Virus record (IMG/VR): IMGVR_UViG_3300037337_000110
Location: 1-63,953 of that record
Source of the DNA: a virus
Direction: 5' to 3' (one strand)
Length of the DNA: 63,953 nt
Made by a program: the position numbers and the translations under genes. The notes beneath the pieces are model-generated. The model saw only the letters and a list, made by a program, of their open reading frames with translations. It did not search any database and was not told the origin of the DNA. Positions 42,774 to 51,442 of this stretch are shown in pieces. Position 1 is the first letter of the stretch. The number at the start of each line of letters is the position of its first letter.

Positions 42774-43109
42774 ATGTCCGACGTAAAACGCTTCACAGGC
42801 TTTATCGCTATCGACGGTAGCACCCACACAAGTCAAAAGTCTGCCGTTGACCACAGTCGGGTAGTCAAGGTTGCCAGCGCACTTGACGCGCTGGCCGAAG
42901 CTGTTCTGGCGTTCGATGTCACGTCATCTGACGTGCAGAAACACGGCATCGCATCAAGCGACGTGGGCAATGTCATTCACGCCGAAGACCTGCCGTTCTT
43001 CTTGGCCGCACACCGCGAGCAGATCATGGCGGCCTTCACGCAAGACGTGCTGACCCGCAAAAAGCGCGCAAAGAAGACTGCTGTTGCCGCAGCTGACGCA
43101 GTCGCCTAA
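42774..43109 (+). CDS. hypothetical protein
   Basis: 111 residues; acidic core (ALDALAEAVLAFDVTSSDVQ, HAEDLPFFLAAHREQI) and a basic tail (RKKRAKKT). Flanked by its own promoter and terminator. No domain recognised. Confidence 0.6.
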   Translation: MSDVKRFTGFIAIDGSTHTSQKSAVDHSRVVKVASALDALAEAVLAFDVTSSDVQKHGIASSDVGNVIHAEDLPFFLAAHREQIMAAFTQDVLTRKKRAKKTAVAAADAVA

Positions 43110-43166
43110 CCCATGTTTATGAAGTCCATGATGTTGCGCGCGCAGCCGACATCCCGGTTGGTGCCC

Positions 43167-43186
43167 GCGTCGCAAGACGCTTTTTT
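43167..43186 (+). terminator. terminator with GNRA loop
   Basis: GCGTC-GCAA-GACGC followed by TTTTTT. A 25-codon frame (43113-43190) spans it and is probably not a gene. Confidence 0.85.
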
Positions 43187-43199
43187 GTGAGGGTAAGTC

Positions 43200-44462
43200 A
43201 TGAGTGAATTCTCCTGCCCCGTGGTTCGTGTGGCCATCGAGCCCCACCCCAATGGCGACGCGATCGAGCTGGCCATCGTTGGTGGCTACCGCAGCATCGT
43301 CAAGAAGGGCCAGTTCAAAGATGGTGACCTGGCGGTCTACATCCCAGAGCAGTCTGTGCTGCCTAAATGGCTGCTGGAAAAAATGGGCTTCTGGGACACC
43401 CTCAATTGCAAGGGTCAGCTGTCGGGCTCAGCTGGCAACCGCGTGCGAGCCATGAAGCTGCGTGGCGTTCTGAGTCAGGGCCTTCTGTACCCGGTGTCGC
43501 AGATTCGGCAGGGGCCGGTCGATGGTGCCGAAGAAGACTTCACGAACATTCGCGCTCGTGTCTTCGGACGCCCCATCACCGCTGAAGAGGCGACGACGGC
43601 GGGCAAGCTCTTTCTCGCCGAAGACCTCAAACTTGACGAAGACGAATGCGCTGCTGAGTTCTTGGGTGTTCAGAAATACGAGCCTGTGGTGCCCCTGCAC
43701 ATGGCCGGGCGCATCGCGGGCGGTGACCTGGACGCCACTATCAGCTACGACTTCGAGAACCTGAAGAAAGTGCCGCACCTTTTCGATGACGGCATGGAAG
43801 TTGCCATCACCGAGAAGATTCACGGCACGTTGCTTCAGGTCGGCTTGATCCCCAAGGCGATCTACGAGGGCAAGAGCTGGGCCGAGAAGAGCGGTGACTT
43901 CATCGACTGCGCCGGTGAAATCTTCGCCGTTATGGTGACGAGCAAGGGGCAGGGCGCCGAGGGCTTGATAATCAGCCTGCAAGACACCAGCAACTTGTAC
44001 GTCAAGCTGGCGTTGCAGCTGCGTTTGCCCGAGAAGCTGGCGCTTGCCCGCATCGAGTTGAACACGCCATCTGACCAGCCGATCTTCGCGTTTGGTGAAA
44101 TCTTCGGCGTCGGCGTTCAAGACCTTGCCTACGGTCAGACAACCCCGGCTTTCAGGGCGTTCGACATCTACCTGGGTACTCGCAGTCACGGCGGCTACTT
44201 GGACTTTCTCACGCTCGCCGAGGTGGCTTTCGATGTGGGTCTGGACATGGTGCCCGTGCTGGCCGTCGGCCCCTACTCGCACGCGCTGGTGCAGCAGCAC
44301 ACCAACGGCAACTCGACCATCCCAGGTGCCGAGAATCAGATTCGCGAGGGCGTGGTCATCAAGGCCACTGTTGCCGATTGTCACCCACGTTTCGGCCGGC
44401 GCATCGCCAAAAGCGTCGCCGACGCCTACCTTCTTCGCAAACACGGAACCGAATTCGCATGA
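43200..44462 (+). CDS. RNA ligase, DraRnl (Rnl5)-like
   Basis: 420 residues. An N-terminal OB-type domain (about 1-165; [18 protein letters not shown]) precedes a nucleotidyltransferase core with [12 protein letters not shown] (Lys nucleophile, KxHGT, about 206) and IREGVVIKA (motif IV) and [15 protein letters not shown] (motif V). N-terminal OB plus ligase is the Deinococcus DraRnl arrangement, which seals RNA 3'-OH/5'-PO4 nicks. The ATG lies within an imperfect copy of the operator dyad (43196-43209). Couples to thyA by ATGA. Confidence 0.82.
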   Translation: MSEFSCPVVRVAIEPHPNGDAIELAIVGGYRSIVKKGQFKDGDLAVYIPEQSVLPKWLLEKMGFWDTLNCKGQLSGSAGNRVRAMKLRGVLSQGLLYPVSQIRQGPVDGAEEDFTNIRARVFGRPITAEEATTAGKLFLAEDLKLDEDECAAEFLGVQKYEPVVPLHMAGRIAGGDLDATISYDFENLKKVPHLFDDGMEVAITEKIHGTLLQVGLIPKAIYEGKSWAEKSGDFIDCAGEIFAVMVTSKGQGAEGLIISLQDTSNLYVKLALQLRLPEKLALARIELNTPSDQPIFAFGEIFGVGVQDLAYGQTTPAFRAFDIYLGTRSHGGYLDFLTLAEVAFDVGLDMVPVLAVGPYSHALVQQHTNGNSTIPGAENQIREGVVIKATVADCHPRFGRRIAKSVADAYLLRKHGTEFA

Positions 44463-45310
44463 ACCCCCTTTTCAACCCCGTTCAATTTCAATACGAAAAC
44501 CTGCTCACCGAAGCCTATCGCTGGGGCAAGGCTAAGGGTGACCGTACCGGCACTGGCACAACCAGCGTCTTCGGACACCAGCTGCGCTATGACCTGAAGC
44601 ACGGCTTTCCGCTGATCACAACCAAGCGTGTTCCATTCAAGATGGTGCTGGCCGAGCTGCTGTGGCTTTTGTCAGGCAGCACCAACGTGCGCCACCTTCA
44701 AGCAATGGGCTGCAACATCTGGAACGAATGGGCTGACGAGCACGGCGAACTTGGGCCGGTATACGGCAAGCAGTGGCGCAACTGGACTGGAGGCCACGAC
44801 CAGATCACGGCCCTCATCGACGGCATTCGCAACAAGCCCAACAGCAGGCGTCACGTCGTCAGCTGTTGGAACGTGGATGAGCTGCCCGACGAGTCCCTGT
44901 CGCCGCAGCAAAACGTCGCAGTAGGCCGCATGGCGCTTGCGCCGTGCCACACGCTGTTTCAGTTCGATGTGACCCAGGGCAAGCTAAGCTGCCAGCTCTA
45001 CCAGCGGTCGGCAGACCTGTTTCTGGGCGTGCCATTCAACATCGCAAGCTACGCCCTGCTCACACACATGGTGGCCCAGCAGTGCGATCTGGAAGTAGGC
45101 GACTTTATCTGGAACGGTGGCGACTGTCACATCTACAGCAACCACCGCGACCAGGTGGCGACTCAGCTCAGTCGCACGCCCCTCCCGTTCCCGAAGCTGT
45201 TCATCGCACGACCGTATACCGTTGCCTCGATCTTCGACTACACGATGGATGATTTCGACGTGGTGGACTACCAGCACCACCCCGCAATCAAGGGGGCAAT
45301 CGCGATATGA
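44459..45310 (+). CDS. thyA: thymidylate synthase
   Basis: 283 residues. [20 protein letters not shown] (phosphate-binding Arg), [34 protein letters not shown], catalytic [11 protein letters not shown] (Cys about 163), [20 protein letters not shown] and GDCHIYSNH are all present. Methylates dUMP with methylene-THF. Slightly longer than bacterial ThyA through a small insertion before the catalytic Cys. Confidence 0.95.
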   Translation: MNPLFNPVQFQYENLLTEAYRWGKAKGDRTGTGTTSVFGHQLRYDLKHGFPLITTKRVPFKMVLAELLWLLSGSTNVRHLQAMGCNIWNEWADEHGELGPVYGKQWRNWTGGHDQITALIDGIRNKPNSRRHVVSCWNVDELPDESLSPQQNVAVGRMALAPCHTLFQFDVTQGKLSCQLYQRSADLFLGVPFNIASYALLTHMVAQQCDLEVGDFIWNGGDCHIYSNHRDQVATQLSRTPLPFPKLFIARPYTVASIFDYTMDDFDVVDYQHHPAIKGAIAI

Positions 45311-45321
45311 GAAAAGTGATC

Positions 45322-45357
45322 GACTGATTCAATATAATAAATCAGTCAGCAATGACT
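45322..45357 (+). promoter_or_regulatory. -10 box within nested operator repeats
   Basis: TATAAT (45333-45338) lies inside an 8-bp inverted repeat GACTGATT (45322) / AATCAGTC (45340), and the right arm overlaps AGTCA-GCAA-TGACT (45344-45357). Three half-sites flank one promoter. Confidence 0.75.
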
Positions 45358-45441
45358 CTAATTCGGCGCTTGGCACCTTAATCTGAAGCCAAAAAAGTTC
45401 TGATTTTTCACCTACCTATAAGCACTTTTGTAAAGTCACTC

Positions 45442-45675
45442 ATGAACATTTTTGGCTCAGCAAAAAAGACAAAAACTCTCGCCTCTGTGATGCAAGTATT
45501 TGAGCAAATCGTCAAAGACCTGAACTTGATCTCCGAGCGTGAGCGGATGAACGCCGCCGAAAGTGAAGAGACCGCGCAACAGGCGCAAAAGGCGACTCGC
45601 GTTTCTTTGCTTAAAGCCGATCGCGCAGCCATTCTCAGCATGCGTCTGCAAGAACTGACCGTAATCACTAAGTAA
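45442..45675 (+). CDS. small coiled-coil protein
   Basis: 77 residues, almost entirely helical and charged (LNLISERERMNAAESEETAQ), no Cys. First gene after the promoter at 45333. Function unknown. Confidence 0.6.
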   Translation: MNIFGSAKKTKTLASVMQVFEQIVKDLNLISERERMNAAESEETAQQAQKATRVSLLKADRAAILSMRLQELTVITK

Positions 45676-45681
45676 GCCACC

Positions 45682-46269
45682 ATGAACTCCAAAGAATTTA
45701 CCAAATCTGCCCTTGTCACCGAAGCGAAGATCGACGAGCTGCCGATCAACCTGGGTGGCCTGTACCGCGTTCTGCGCGTGCTGACCACAGCGTCCCAGCT
45801 CGCCGATACCGTCAAGCGCGCCATCTACTACGGCAAGGGTCTTGACGCTGGCCGGCTCGCTGCAAACATCAACACGCTGCGCGACGAAGTTGCCCTGCTT
45901 GGCATGCACCAGGGTCAGCTTGCTGACACAGACATGCCAACAGATGACCATGCGCCTAACCTGCGCGTGCTGCACGGCTCGATCGGGATGTTTGGCGAGG
46001 CGGGTGAACTGCTTGAGGCTGTGATGAAGCAGATCAAGACTGGCAAACTGGACCTCATCAACGTGGGTGAGGAAACTGCCGACAGCGACTGGTACAAGGC
46101 CATTCTTCACGACGAGACAGGCGTGCTGGAAGAGACCGCCCGGGCCGCTGTGATCTCCAAGCTCAAGGTGCGGTACCCCGGCAAGTTCGACAGCGACAGC
46201 TCTGGCAAGCGAGACCTTGCCGGTGAGCGCGCGGCAATGGAATCTGTCATGGGCGTGGTAGTCAAGTGA
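45682..46269 (+). CDS. mazG: MazG-like nucleotide pyrophosphohydrolase
   Basis: 195 residues. SIGMFGEAGELLEAVMKQIK gives the ExxE of all-alpha NTP pyrophosphatases and NVGEETADSDWYKAILHD the second acidic motif (EE-x3-D). Phage MazG-like enzymes hydrolyse dNTPs or (p)ppGpp-like nucleotides; the substrate is not deducible here. Overlaps the kinase-like gene by 4 nt. Confidence 0.8.
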   Translation: MNSKEFTKSALVTEAKIDELPINLGGLYRVLRVLTTASQLADTVKRAIYYGKGLDAGRLAANINTLRDEVALLGMHQGQLADTDMPTDDHAPNLRVLHGSIGMFGEAGELLEAVMKQIKTGKLDLINVGEETADSDWYKAILHDETGVLEETARAAVISKLKVRYPGKFDSDSSGKRDLAGERAAMESVMGVVVK

Positions 46270-46892
46270 TCGGCTTGTCAGGCGCGCACCGCACGGGCAA
46301 GTCAACGCTGGCACGCGCCCTGGCGGAGTCGCTGGGTGTGCCCTTCGTTGCGACCAGCGCCAGCGAGGTTTTTTCCAGCATGGGACTCGACCCCAAAGCT
46401 GACTACCCACTGGAGGTGCGCTTTCTGATTCAGAGCGTGATACTGGACACCTTCACGGCGCAGTACGAGAGCGCGTCGCGCGAGTCCTCGGTCTTTGTGG
46501 CTGATCGCACGCCCCTTGACCTGGCCAGCTACATGTTGGCCGACGTAAGTCGCTCAGCGTTGGAGGGAAAGAATGACGTAGCGCAGCTGATCAATGCCTA
46601 CGTAGACGAGTGTCTGAAGGCGACGACGCGCTTTTTTTCCGAGGTGTACCTGGTGCAGCCCGGCATCAAAGTCATCGAAGAGAAGGGCAAGGCGCTTGGC
46701 TGCCCGGCCTACATGGAACACCTCAACACGATTCTGATCGGGCTGGTGTATGACGAGCGCTCGATGGTCTCCTGCTACCCAGTCCCGCGCGAAATAACCA
46801 ACTTGAAATCTCGCGTTGACTTTGTTATGGAGACGCGCGACAAACTCGTGGAGATGCAAGAGCTGGTGTCCCCATACCTGTGGACGCACTGA
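46266..46892 (+). CDS. P-loop kinase-like protein
   Basis: 208 residues, GTG start. Walker A MIGLSGAHRTGKSTLA (1-16) and FVADRTPLDLASYM, a DR-S/T-x-LD motif common in deoxynucleoside/NMP kinase and NadR-type AAA_28 ATPases. With mazG and thyA it probably serves nucleotide supply. Exact substrate unknown. Confidence 0.75.
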   Translation: MIGLSGAHRTGKSTLARALAESLGVPFVATSASEVFSSMGLDPKADYPLEVRFLIQSVILDTFTAQYESASRESSVFVADRTPLDLASYMLADVSRSALEGKNDVAQLINAYVDECLKATTRFFSEVYLVQPGIKVIEEKGKALGCPAYMEHLNTILIGLVYDERSMVSCYPVPREITNLKSRVDFVMETRDKLVEMQELVSPYLWTH

Positions 46893-46921
46893 TCACTTGT
46901 GACTGATCTGCAATGCGATTC

Positions 46922-46963
46922 AAAGAAAGGGTAGGGTGCTAACATCCTACCCTTTCTTTTTAT
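46922..46963 (+). terminator. strong terminator
   Basis: A 14-bp perfect stem AAAGAAAGGGTAGG / CCTACCCTTTCTTT (46922-46935 and 46946-46959) with a 10-nt loop and TTTT. Confidence 0.9.
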
Positions 46964-46973
46964 GATTGTCGTA

Positions 46974-46987
46974 AGTCAACAATGAGA
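46974..46987. promoter_or_regulatory. degenerate operator
   Basis: AGTCA-ACAA-TGAGA, good left half and partial right half, 8 bp before the ATG at 46996. Confidence 0.5.
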
Positions 46988-46995
46988 CACATTTT

Positions 46996-47427
46996 ATGCA
47001 CCAAGTCACCATCCCCACCGTCGCCGCAGAGCTTGAGCGCAAGCTGGTCGAGTTTCTGCTGTCGCTGCAAGAGCCTGACGTTGAGCCCGCGCATGCTGTT
47101 CTGCAATGCCGCGCACTGTGGACCGTTACGGCCGGTCTGGTGGACAGCGCGCTCAGCACCGCCCTGTCTGACCACACCAAGGGTGCAGATTCGGTGGCGG
47201 TGCGCGAGTTCTTCATCGGCAACGGTCACGTCTTGATACTGGCGTTCTTTGCAAGTAGCCGCAAATCGGGCTTCACGCTGGTCAACATCAACACGACAAC
47301 CAACGCGCGCACGATTCTTAGGCGGGTCACCTGTGAGTCGGGTGACCTGTTCGCGCCAGGTGAGCGCGCCACCCTCTTGGACGGTGTGCGTCAAGCACTG
47401 AGCGCCAAGGGCTATGTCAAATACTGA
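46996..47427 (+). CDS. hypothetical protein
   Basis: 143 residues, alpha/beta, with LEVEPAH-like helices and a hydrophobic strand FFIGNGHVLILAFFASS. Not recognised. Alone between a strong terminator and the next TTG gene. Confidence 0.6.
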   Translation: MHQVTIPTVAAELERKLVEFLLSLQEPDVEPAHAVLQCRALWTVTAGLVDSALSTALSDHTKGADSVAVREFFIGNGHVLILAFFASSRKSGFTLVNINTTTNARTILRRVTCESGDLFAPGERATLLDGVRQALSAKGYVKY

Positions 47428-47459
47428 ATCTTCTAACCAACCCCACCAAAGGAATTCCC

Positions 47460-47969
47460 TTGATCGACCCTGAAAATACCCTTGCCCGCTTCCGTGATGT
47501 GGTGGTCGTCAATAGCGACAAGCGCGCCCTGGCGATGTCCCAGCAGCTGCGCTCCAAGTCCCTTGCCGATCAGCGCGAGTGCTTCGGGGGCAATTCGACC
47601 TCGGGGTTCTTCTGGATTTTCACAAGCCCAGAGTTCCCGGAAGAGGTCATGGAGTGTGCCGTCTCGTCTGGCGGTGATGCCATTACCAGTCTCTACAAGA
47701 GACACCGCATCTTCGGCGCGCGCGGTGACCTGATAGAAGCACGCACGGCGCTGATCGCAGCCCTGGAGTCTTCGGTCGGATTGTCTCGCGCGGCAATCGG
47801 CGTCGACGACCCGGTGCGCCGGCGCACGCTGGGTCTCGCGGAGCTTGCCACCGGTCAGCTGATTGATCTGCTGGCTGAGCGCGAAGGCTGCGGCTTGATC
47901 ATTCGCGGCACCAAGCAGACCACGAGCAGCACCGGTGGCGACTTGACTTTCGCGGATCAGTTGTCATAA
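47460..47969 (+). CDS. hypothetical protein
   Basis: 169 residues from TTG 47460, which has AAAGGA upstream at good spacing. Contains ATGQLIDLLAEREGCGLIIRG, an alpha/beta unit. No family recognised. Confidence 0.55.
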   Translation: MIDPENTLARFRDVVVVNSDKRALAMSQQLRSKSLADQRECFGGNSTSGFFWIFTSPEFPEEVMECAVSSGGDAITSLYKRHRIFGARGDLIEARTALIAALESSVGLSRAAIGVDDPVRRRTLGLAELATGQLIDLLAEREGCGLIIRGTKQTTSSTGGDLTFADQLS

Positions 47970-47982
47970 GTCAGCAGTGATT
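47969..47982. promoter_or_regulatory. operator dyad
   Basis: AGTCA-GCAG-TGATT, one mismatch, overlapping the stop of the upstream gene. TAAGAT (47986-47991) is a possible weak -10. Confidence 0.5.
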
Positions 47983-47988
47983 TTGTAA

Positions 47989-48048
47989 GATCGCGCCCGG
48001 GCCGTGTCTTGGGCGCGATCATTCATTTGTCGGGGCAACTCTGCCCCG
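47989..48048 (+). terminator. tandem hairpins in a leader
   Basis: GATCGCGCCC / GGGCGCGATC (47989-47998 and 48011-48020) followed by CGGGGCA-ACTC-TGCCCCG (48031-48048). They lie after the operator and before the ATG at 48067, so they could form a structured 5' leader or end the upstream transcript. Confidence 0.5.
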
Positions 48049-48066
48049 CATTAACCAAAGGTTTTT

Positions 48067-48618
48067 ATGTCCACATCTTCTTCACTCAACAACGCCGTGC
48101 GCCAGACAGTGCTTTTCGCCATTATGCAAGACGTGCCAGCGAAAATCACGCGCCAAGACATGATGGCTCAATGCAATCTCGAAATTGATAAAGATGTTGC
48201 TGAAAGCGAATTGCCCGAAAGTGTCAAAGCCATGTGGGCAAACAAGAGCGAGCGCAAATGGCTCGGTTACGGCAGCTGTTGTTTTAACGCGGTTAACGCG
48301 CGCTCCATCGACATCGCCTTTAGTATGACCAATATTCACCTTACATTGCCTGTCCTGCATAGCTTGACAATCGAGACAAGTGGAAAAATTAAAGCCCACA
48401 TCAACGCATTCACCGATGAGCAAGGCGAGATTGAACAGCTGAGGCAGAAGCTGAAACTGGCGTTTGCTTCAATTCGCACCCGTGCTATGTTCATCGAGGC
48501 ATTCCCGCAGTTCGAGAAGTACCTGCCCGCCGTGACTTACAACACCCCAGTCGTTTGTCACAACTTCATGGCGGAGATGACGAAGATGGGCTGGCCCAAA
48601 GAGAAGGCAGTTTCGTGA
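48067..48618 (+). CDS. hypothetical protein
   Basis: 183 residues; contains LGYGSCCFNAVNARSID and later basic helices. No recognised domain. Less GC-rich than its neighbours (AAAATT, GATAAAGATGTTGC), suggesting more recent acquisition. Overlaps a possible small ORF downstream. Confidence 0.6.
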   Translation: MSTSSSLNNAVRQTVLFAIMQDVPAKITRQDMMAQCNLEIDKDVAESELPESVKAMWANKSERKWLGYGSCCFNAVNARSIDIAFSMTNIHLTLPVLHSLTIETSGKIKAHINAFTDEQGEIEQLRQKLKLAFASIRTRAMFIEAFPQFEKYLPAVTYNTPVVCHNFMAEMTKMGWPKEKAVS

Positions 48619-48640
48619 AGCCCATCTTCAGCTGGGGCCT

Positions 48641-48736
48641 GTGGTACTGGACAGACCCCCCAACGAGCCCCTGTTTGACCTCACGCCAGAAGAACTTCTG
48701 ATCTTCAAGACACTGTGCGCCGAAGTTGCGCAGTGA
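48641..48736 (+). CDS. possible 31-residue protein
   Basis: GTG start; reads VLDRPPNEPLFDLTPEELLI and continues to AEVAQ. The acidic-helix sequence looks protein-like, but a 28-codon frame from GTG 48615 competes for the same DNA. Tentative. Confidence 0.3.
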   Translation: MVLDRPPNEPLFDLTPEELLIFKTLCAEVAQ

Positions 48737-48767
48737 TCATTGGGCGCCGAAACAAAAGAGAATGAAA

Positions 48768-49619
48768 ATGAACCACTCAGCTAAACCCACCCTTGACATA
48801 CCCACCGAGCCTCCACGGGTCGCACCCGCCAAGCTCAATTTCTACCCCTTCGCCTTGAATGAGCGCGTCACCTGGACGCCACCAGCGGGTGTTCACACCA
48901 ACGACCTGATCCCGATTGGCGCCGAGGTTCGGTGGTGGTGCAGCGGCCGTAACTCCAATTTTGTGGGGCTCGTGAAGACCCTTTGCGTAGATGATCTCGG
49001 TTGGGGCACAAGTTTTGCGTTTGAAGGTGACGCGCTGCTCTTGGACCCCGCTCTTCACATTTGCGCCTTCGCAGTGGTCAAGCTGCCACCGGGTTGGGTG
49101 GCAGCAGGTCAAGTCGTGCCCTTTGAATCGAGCGAAAGTTCCAAATTCCCAATTAAGGGCAACGCTGACGAGTACCGAGGCAGACTCTGGATTGCCGGGG
49201 GTTCGGGTGAATCGTCGTTTCACGAAGATGGCGAGTACCTTGGTTATTCAGATTGGAGCAAGTCTAAGTCAAACTTCAATTCCATCGTTCAATTCTGCAT
49301 CACCAAGCGAAACAACTTCGAGCGCGCAACAGGCAGCAAAAGTTACGGCTACTGCAACGTGCCAAGTTTGACTTCAGTCGCTGAAAAAGCAAAGCTCACC
49401 GACTGGTTCTCTGACTTGATAAAGCCCGCTAGAAGTGGCGTGTATGAAATATGCCGCGACGGTGTGATGACCTACGCCTTTTTTGAAGAGGAAGACACTC
49501 GAAGTTGGGGAGGCGGCTGGAAAGCTGTGGCGTCAACGCCTGATTTGGCACTTTCACTGAACATGATCGGGCGCGTTCTCGGCGAATTCAGATGGCGTGG
49601 GCTTGCTGAGAAGCCGTAA
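48768..49619 (+). CDS. hypothetical protein
   Basis: 283 residues from ATG 48768 (AAGAG at good distance; ATG 48762 is too close). Trp- and Ser-rich, beta-type (RWWCSGRNSNFVGLVKTL, GEYLGYSDWSKSKSN). No enzyme motif. Might be a surface or exclusion protein, but I cannot assign it. Confidence 0.6.
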   Translation: MNHSAKPTLDIPTEPPRVAPAKLNFYPFALNERVTWTPPAGVHTNDLIPIGAEVRWWCSGRNSNFVGLVKTLCVDDLGWGTSFAFEGDALLLDPALHICAFAVVKLPPGWVAAGQVVPFESSESSKFPIKGNADEYRGRLWIAGGSGESSFHEDGEYLGYSDWSKSKSNFNSIVQFCITKRNNFERATGSKSYGYCNVPSLTSVAEKAKLTDWFSDLIKPARSGVYEICRDGVMTYAFFEEEDTRSWGGGWKAVASTPDLALSLNMIGRVLGEFRWRGLAEKP

Positions 49620-49632
49620 GTAACTGGTGACA
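49619..49632. promoter_or_regulatory. degenerate operator
   Basis: AGTAA-CTGG-TGACA, overlapping the upstream stop and 8 bp before the exonuclease ATG. Confidence 0.45.
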
Positions 49633-49640
49633 ATTCACCC

Positions 49641-50258
49641 ATGACAACACCACCGACCCTAACCAAGCGACGCATCATCGCGGGCCTTGATCTCGAAACC
49701 ACGGGCTTGAACCAAGCCGACGGGCACCGGGTCATTGAGGTCGCTCTGATTCTCTACGACCTGGACACCCAGACACGCATCGGCCAATTCACCAGTCGAG
49801 TGAACCCACAGCGGCCCATCGACCCGGCTGCGCAAGAGGTTCACGGAATCTCTTTCGACGACCTGGCGGGCGAGCCCCTGTGGGACGTGGTCGCCCCCAA
49901 GGTAGCCACACTGCTGGGAAATTGCATGTACGTGGTGGCGCACAACGGTGAGGGCTTTGACATGCCGTTCTTGTACGGCGAGCTACTGCGCGCCGGCCGC
50001 GCGCTGCCCGCTGTGGGTCTGATCGACACCATGTTGCAGGCGCGTTGGGCAACCGCTGACGGCGCGCTACCAAGTCTGAAGGCGTTGTGCTTCGCATGCG
50101 GCGTGCCCTACGACGCCACGAAGGCACACGCCGCGCTCTTTGACACTGACGTAATGATGCAGTCTTTCTTCCCCCAGCTCGCCACCGGTTTCTTCAAACT
50201 CCCTGGCTCGCCCTATCAATTTGTCCCCCAGAAGTCAAAAGTAAAGGTCGCCAAGTGA
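49641..50258 (+). CDS. DnaQ-like DEDDh 3'-5' exonuclease
   Basis: 205 residues. IAGLDLETTGLN (Exo I, D-x-E), YVVAHNGEGFDMPFL (Exo II) and KAHAALFDTDVMMQ (Exo III, HxxxxD) are intact. It is the likely proofreading partner for the phage polymerase III alpha, whose PHP domain is degenerate. Overlaps the next GTG by 4 nt. Confidence 0.88.
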   Translation: MTTPPTLTKRRIIAGLDLETTGLNQADGHRVIEVALILYDLDTQTRIGQFTSRVNPQRPIDPAAQEVHGISFDDLAGEPLWDVVAPKVATLLGNCMYVVAHNGEGFDMPFLYGELLRAGRALPAVGLIDTMLQARWATADGALPSLKALCFACGVPYDATKAHAALFDTDVMMQSFFPQLATGFFKLPGSPYQFVPQKSKVKVAK

Positions 50259-50383
50259 TCACATCAAAAGCCGAAAAAGATGCCCCATTCTCAAGTGCTG
50301 ACATCTATCGTCTTGTCGCAGCGGGCTTTTTGCTGGGCTTGACTTTGGGTATTCTCGTAACTTCACTTCTGGAAACTCTCTAA
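50255..50383 (+). CDS. 42-residue single-TM protein
   Basis: GTG start in the exonuclease stop. A charged N-terminus (TSKAEKDAPFSSADIY) leads to one membrane helix (LVAAGFLLGLTLGILVTSLL). Its stop shares a base with the next ATG (TAATG). Small phage membrane proteins like this often modify host membranes; role unknown. Confidence 0.55.
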   Translation: MITSKAEKDAPFSSADIYRLVAAGFLLGLTLGILVTSLLETL

Positions 50384-50808
50384 TGTCCGTCAATAACAAA
50401 TATGTCTACGTCGTAAACCTCGCGCTGGCGAAAAGCTCATGGTCGCCCGAGGCGTACCAGCTGGTTGAATTCCCTAACGTCAATTATGCCAACTCGTTGT
50501 TCGTCGGCTTGCTGACGCCGTTAGTCACGCTGCCGTCTCGTTTGTATCGCGAGGTAATTCGTCTGGCGCTCAACCGTCATCTTGGTCTGGCGCTTGTCAG
50601 TCTGTTTATTCGCATCCCATTCACCAGCCTGTGCTGGGTGTGGTGGGGCATTCGCGGTCGTGCGTTCGGCGTGCAAATGCCGCTAGGCATCATCGTGCAG
50701 TCTAAGTTCTTGACACCCTTCGAGTGCGCCGCAGACCTTGCAAGCGGCGAGAGCGATGTGATCAAGCTGATACCGCGAAAAAGTCGTGCGCCGGTGCGCG
50801 ACATCTGA
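50383..50808 (+). CDS. hypothetical membrane-associated protein
   Basis: 141 residues with hydrophobic stretches at about 38-56 and 68-95 (LGLALVSLFIRIPFTSLCWV, WWGIRG) and a basic C-terminus. Translationally coupled to the TM protein before it, so the two may act together at the membrane. Confidence 0.55.
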   Translation: MSVNNKYVYVVNLALAKSSWSPEAYQLVEFPNVNYANSLFVGLLTPLVTLPSRLYREVIRLALNRHLGLALVSLFIRIPFTSLCWVWWGIRGRAFGVQMPLGIIVQSKFLTPFECAADLASGESDVIKLIPRKSRAPVRDI

Positions 50809-50866
50809 ATTTTGCATACGGCTGCCCCCAAGTATGAATACGGCTGCGCCCAATCAGGAGAACCTC

Positions 50867-51007
50867 ATGACATCTGAATCCAAGCCAACCATCCACTACG
50901 TCGGGGACGCTGCAATCGTGGCCGGCCGGGCGTTCCTGGTCAAGACGAAAAACACGATCTATGAGCCCGAGCCTGGTCGCCCTTGGTCATTGAGCGTGGC
51001 GGGGTAA
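50867..51007 (+). CDS. hypothetical small protein
   Basis: 46 residues with AGGAG before the ATG; TIHYVGDAAIVAGRAFLVKT looks like a compact beta domain. Preceded by two ATACGGCTG motifs (about 50817 and 50838). Confidence 0.55.
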   Translation: MTSESKPTIHYVGDAAIVAGRAFLVKTKNTIYEPEPGRPWSLSVAG

Positions 51008-51442
51008 GGTTATGTTGACAGCCGACAAGAACTACCCCGGGCGTTGACTGTGTCTCGGATGTCTGTGTCTTTCTTCAGCGTCTTTGGTAAATCGCCCTCC
51101 GAAGTGCCTGAACTGGGACTGCGAGTTTTACGAAAACTCGCAGCGTCCGAATCGCCCGCCTGACCATGTTGGTCGTCGCCTGAACTTCTCAGGTATTCGC
51201 ACACGCGCGCCCACGGGCGCGCTTTCAATTTAGCGAACGCAGCCGGGTTGATGAATCTACGTCCAAGCCGGGGTGATCACAATAAATTTATCGGGGAAAC
51301 AAAAAGAGCCCGATCAGTTGGGAAAAATAAATTCAAGCGTCATTAGCCGCGCCGAGATTCAGGTTTCACAATTGAATTTGTCGGGTTAATACCGACACCG
51401 ACACCGACAGTACCCACTTTTTTTTATTACGAGGTTTCTCAA
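51008..51442 (+). ncRNA. gene-poor region with strong hairpins, possible structured RNA
   Basis: 435 bp without a convincing gene. It holds a perfect 11-bp stem CTGCGAGTTTT-ACG-AAAACTCGCAG (51119-51143), a GC-rich terminator-like hairpin at 51205-51225, and near the end a triple ACCGAC direct repeat (about 51393-51410) before a T-rich leader. It could encode a small RNA (attractive given the Hfq-like protein) or serve as a long leader for the gene at 51443. Confidence 0.35.
51205..51225 (+). terminator. GC-rich terminator hairpin
   Basis: GCGCGCC-CACG-GGCGCGC followed by TTT. Confidence 0.6.

Noticed and set aside
43113-43190. 25-codon ORF between the 42774 gene and the RNA ligase
   Set aside because: Its 3' half is a perfect terminator hairpin with T-run, and no ribosome-binding site is present.
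48615-48701. 28-codon GTG frame after the 48067 gene
   Set aside because: Trp/Pro-rich product with no pattern; the alternative frame at 48641 looks more protein-like, and neither is firm.
51059-51163. 34-codon ORF in the non-coding region
   Set aside because: It contains the 11-bp hairpin, lacks a ribosome-binding site, and its sequence is not conserved-looking.
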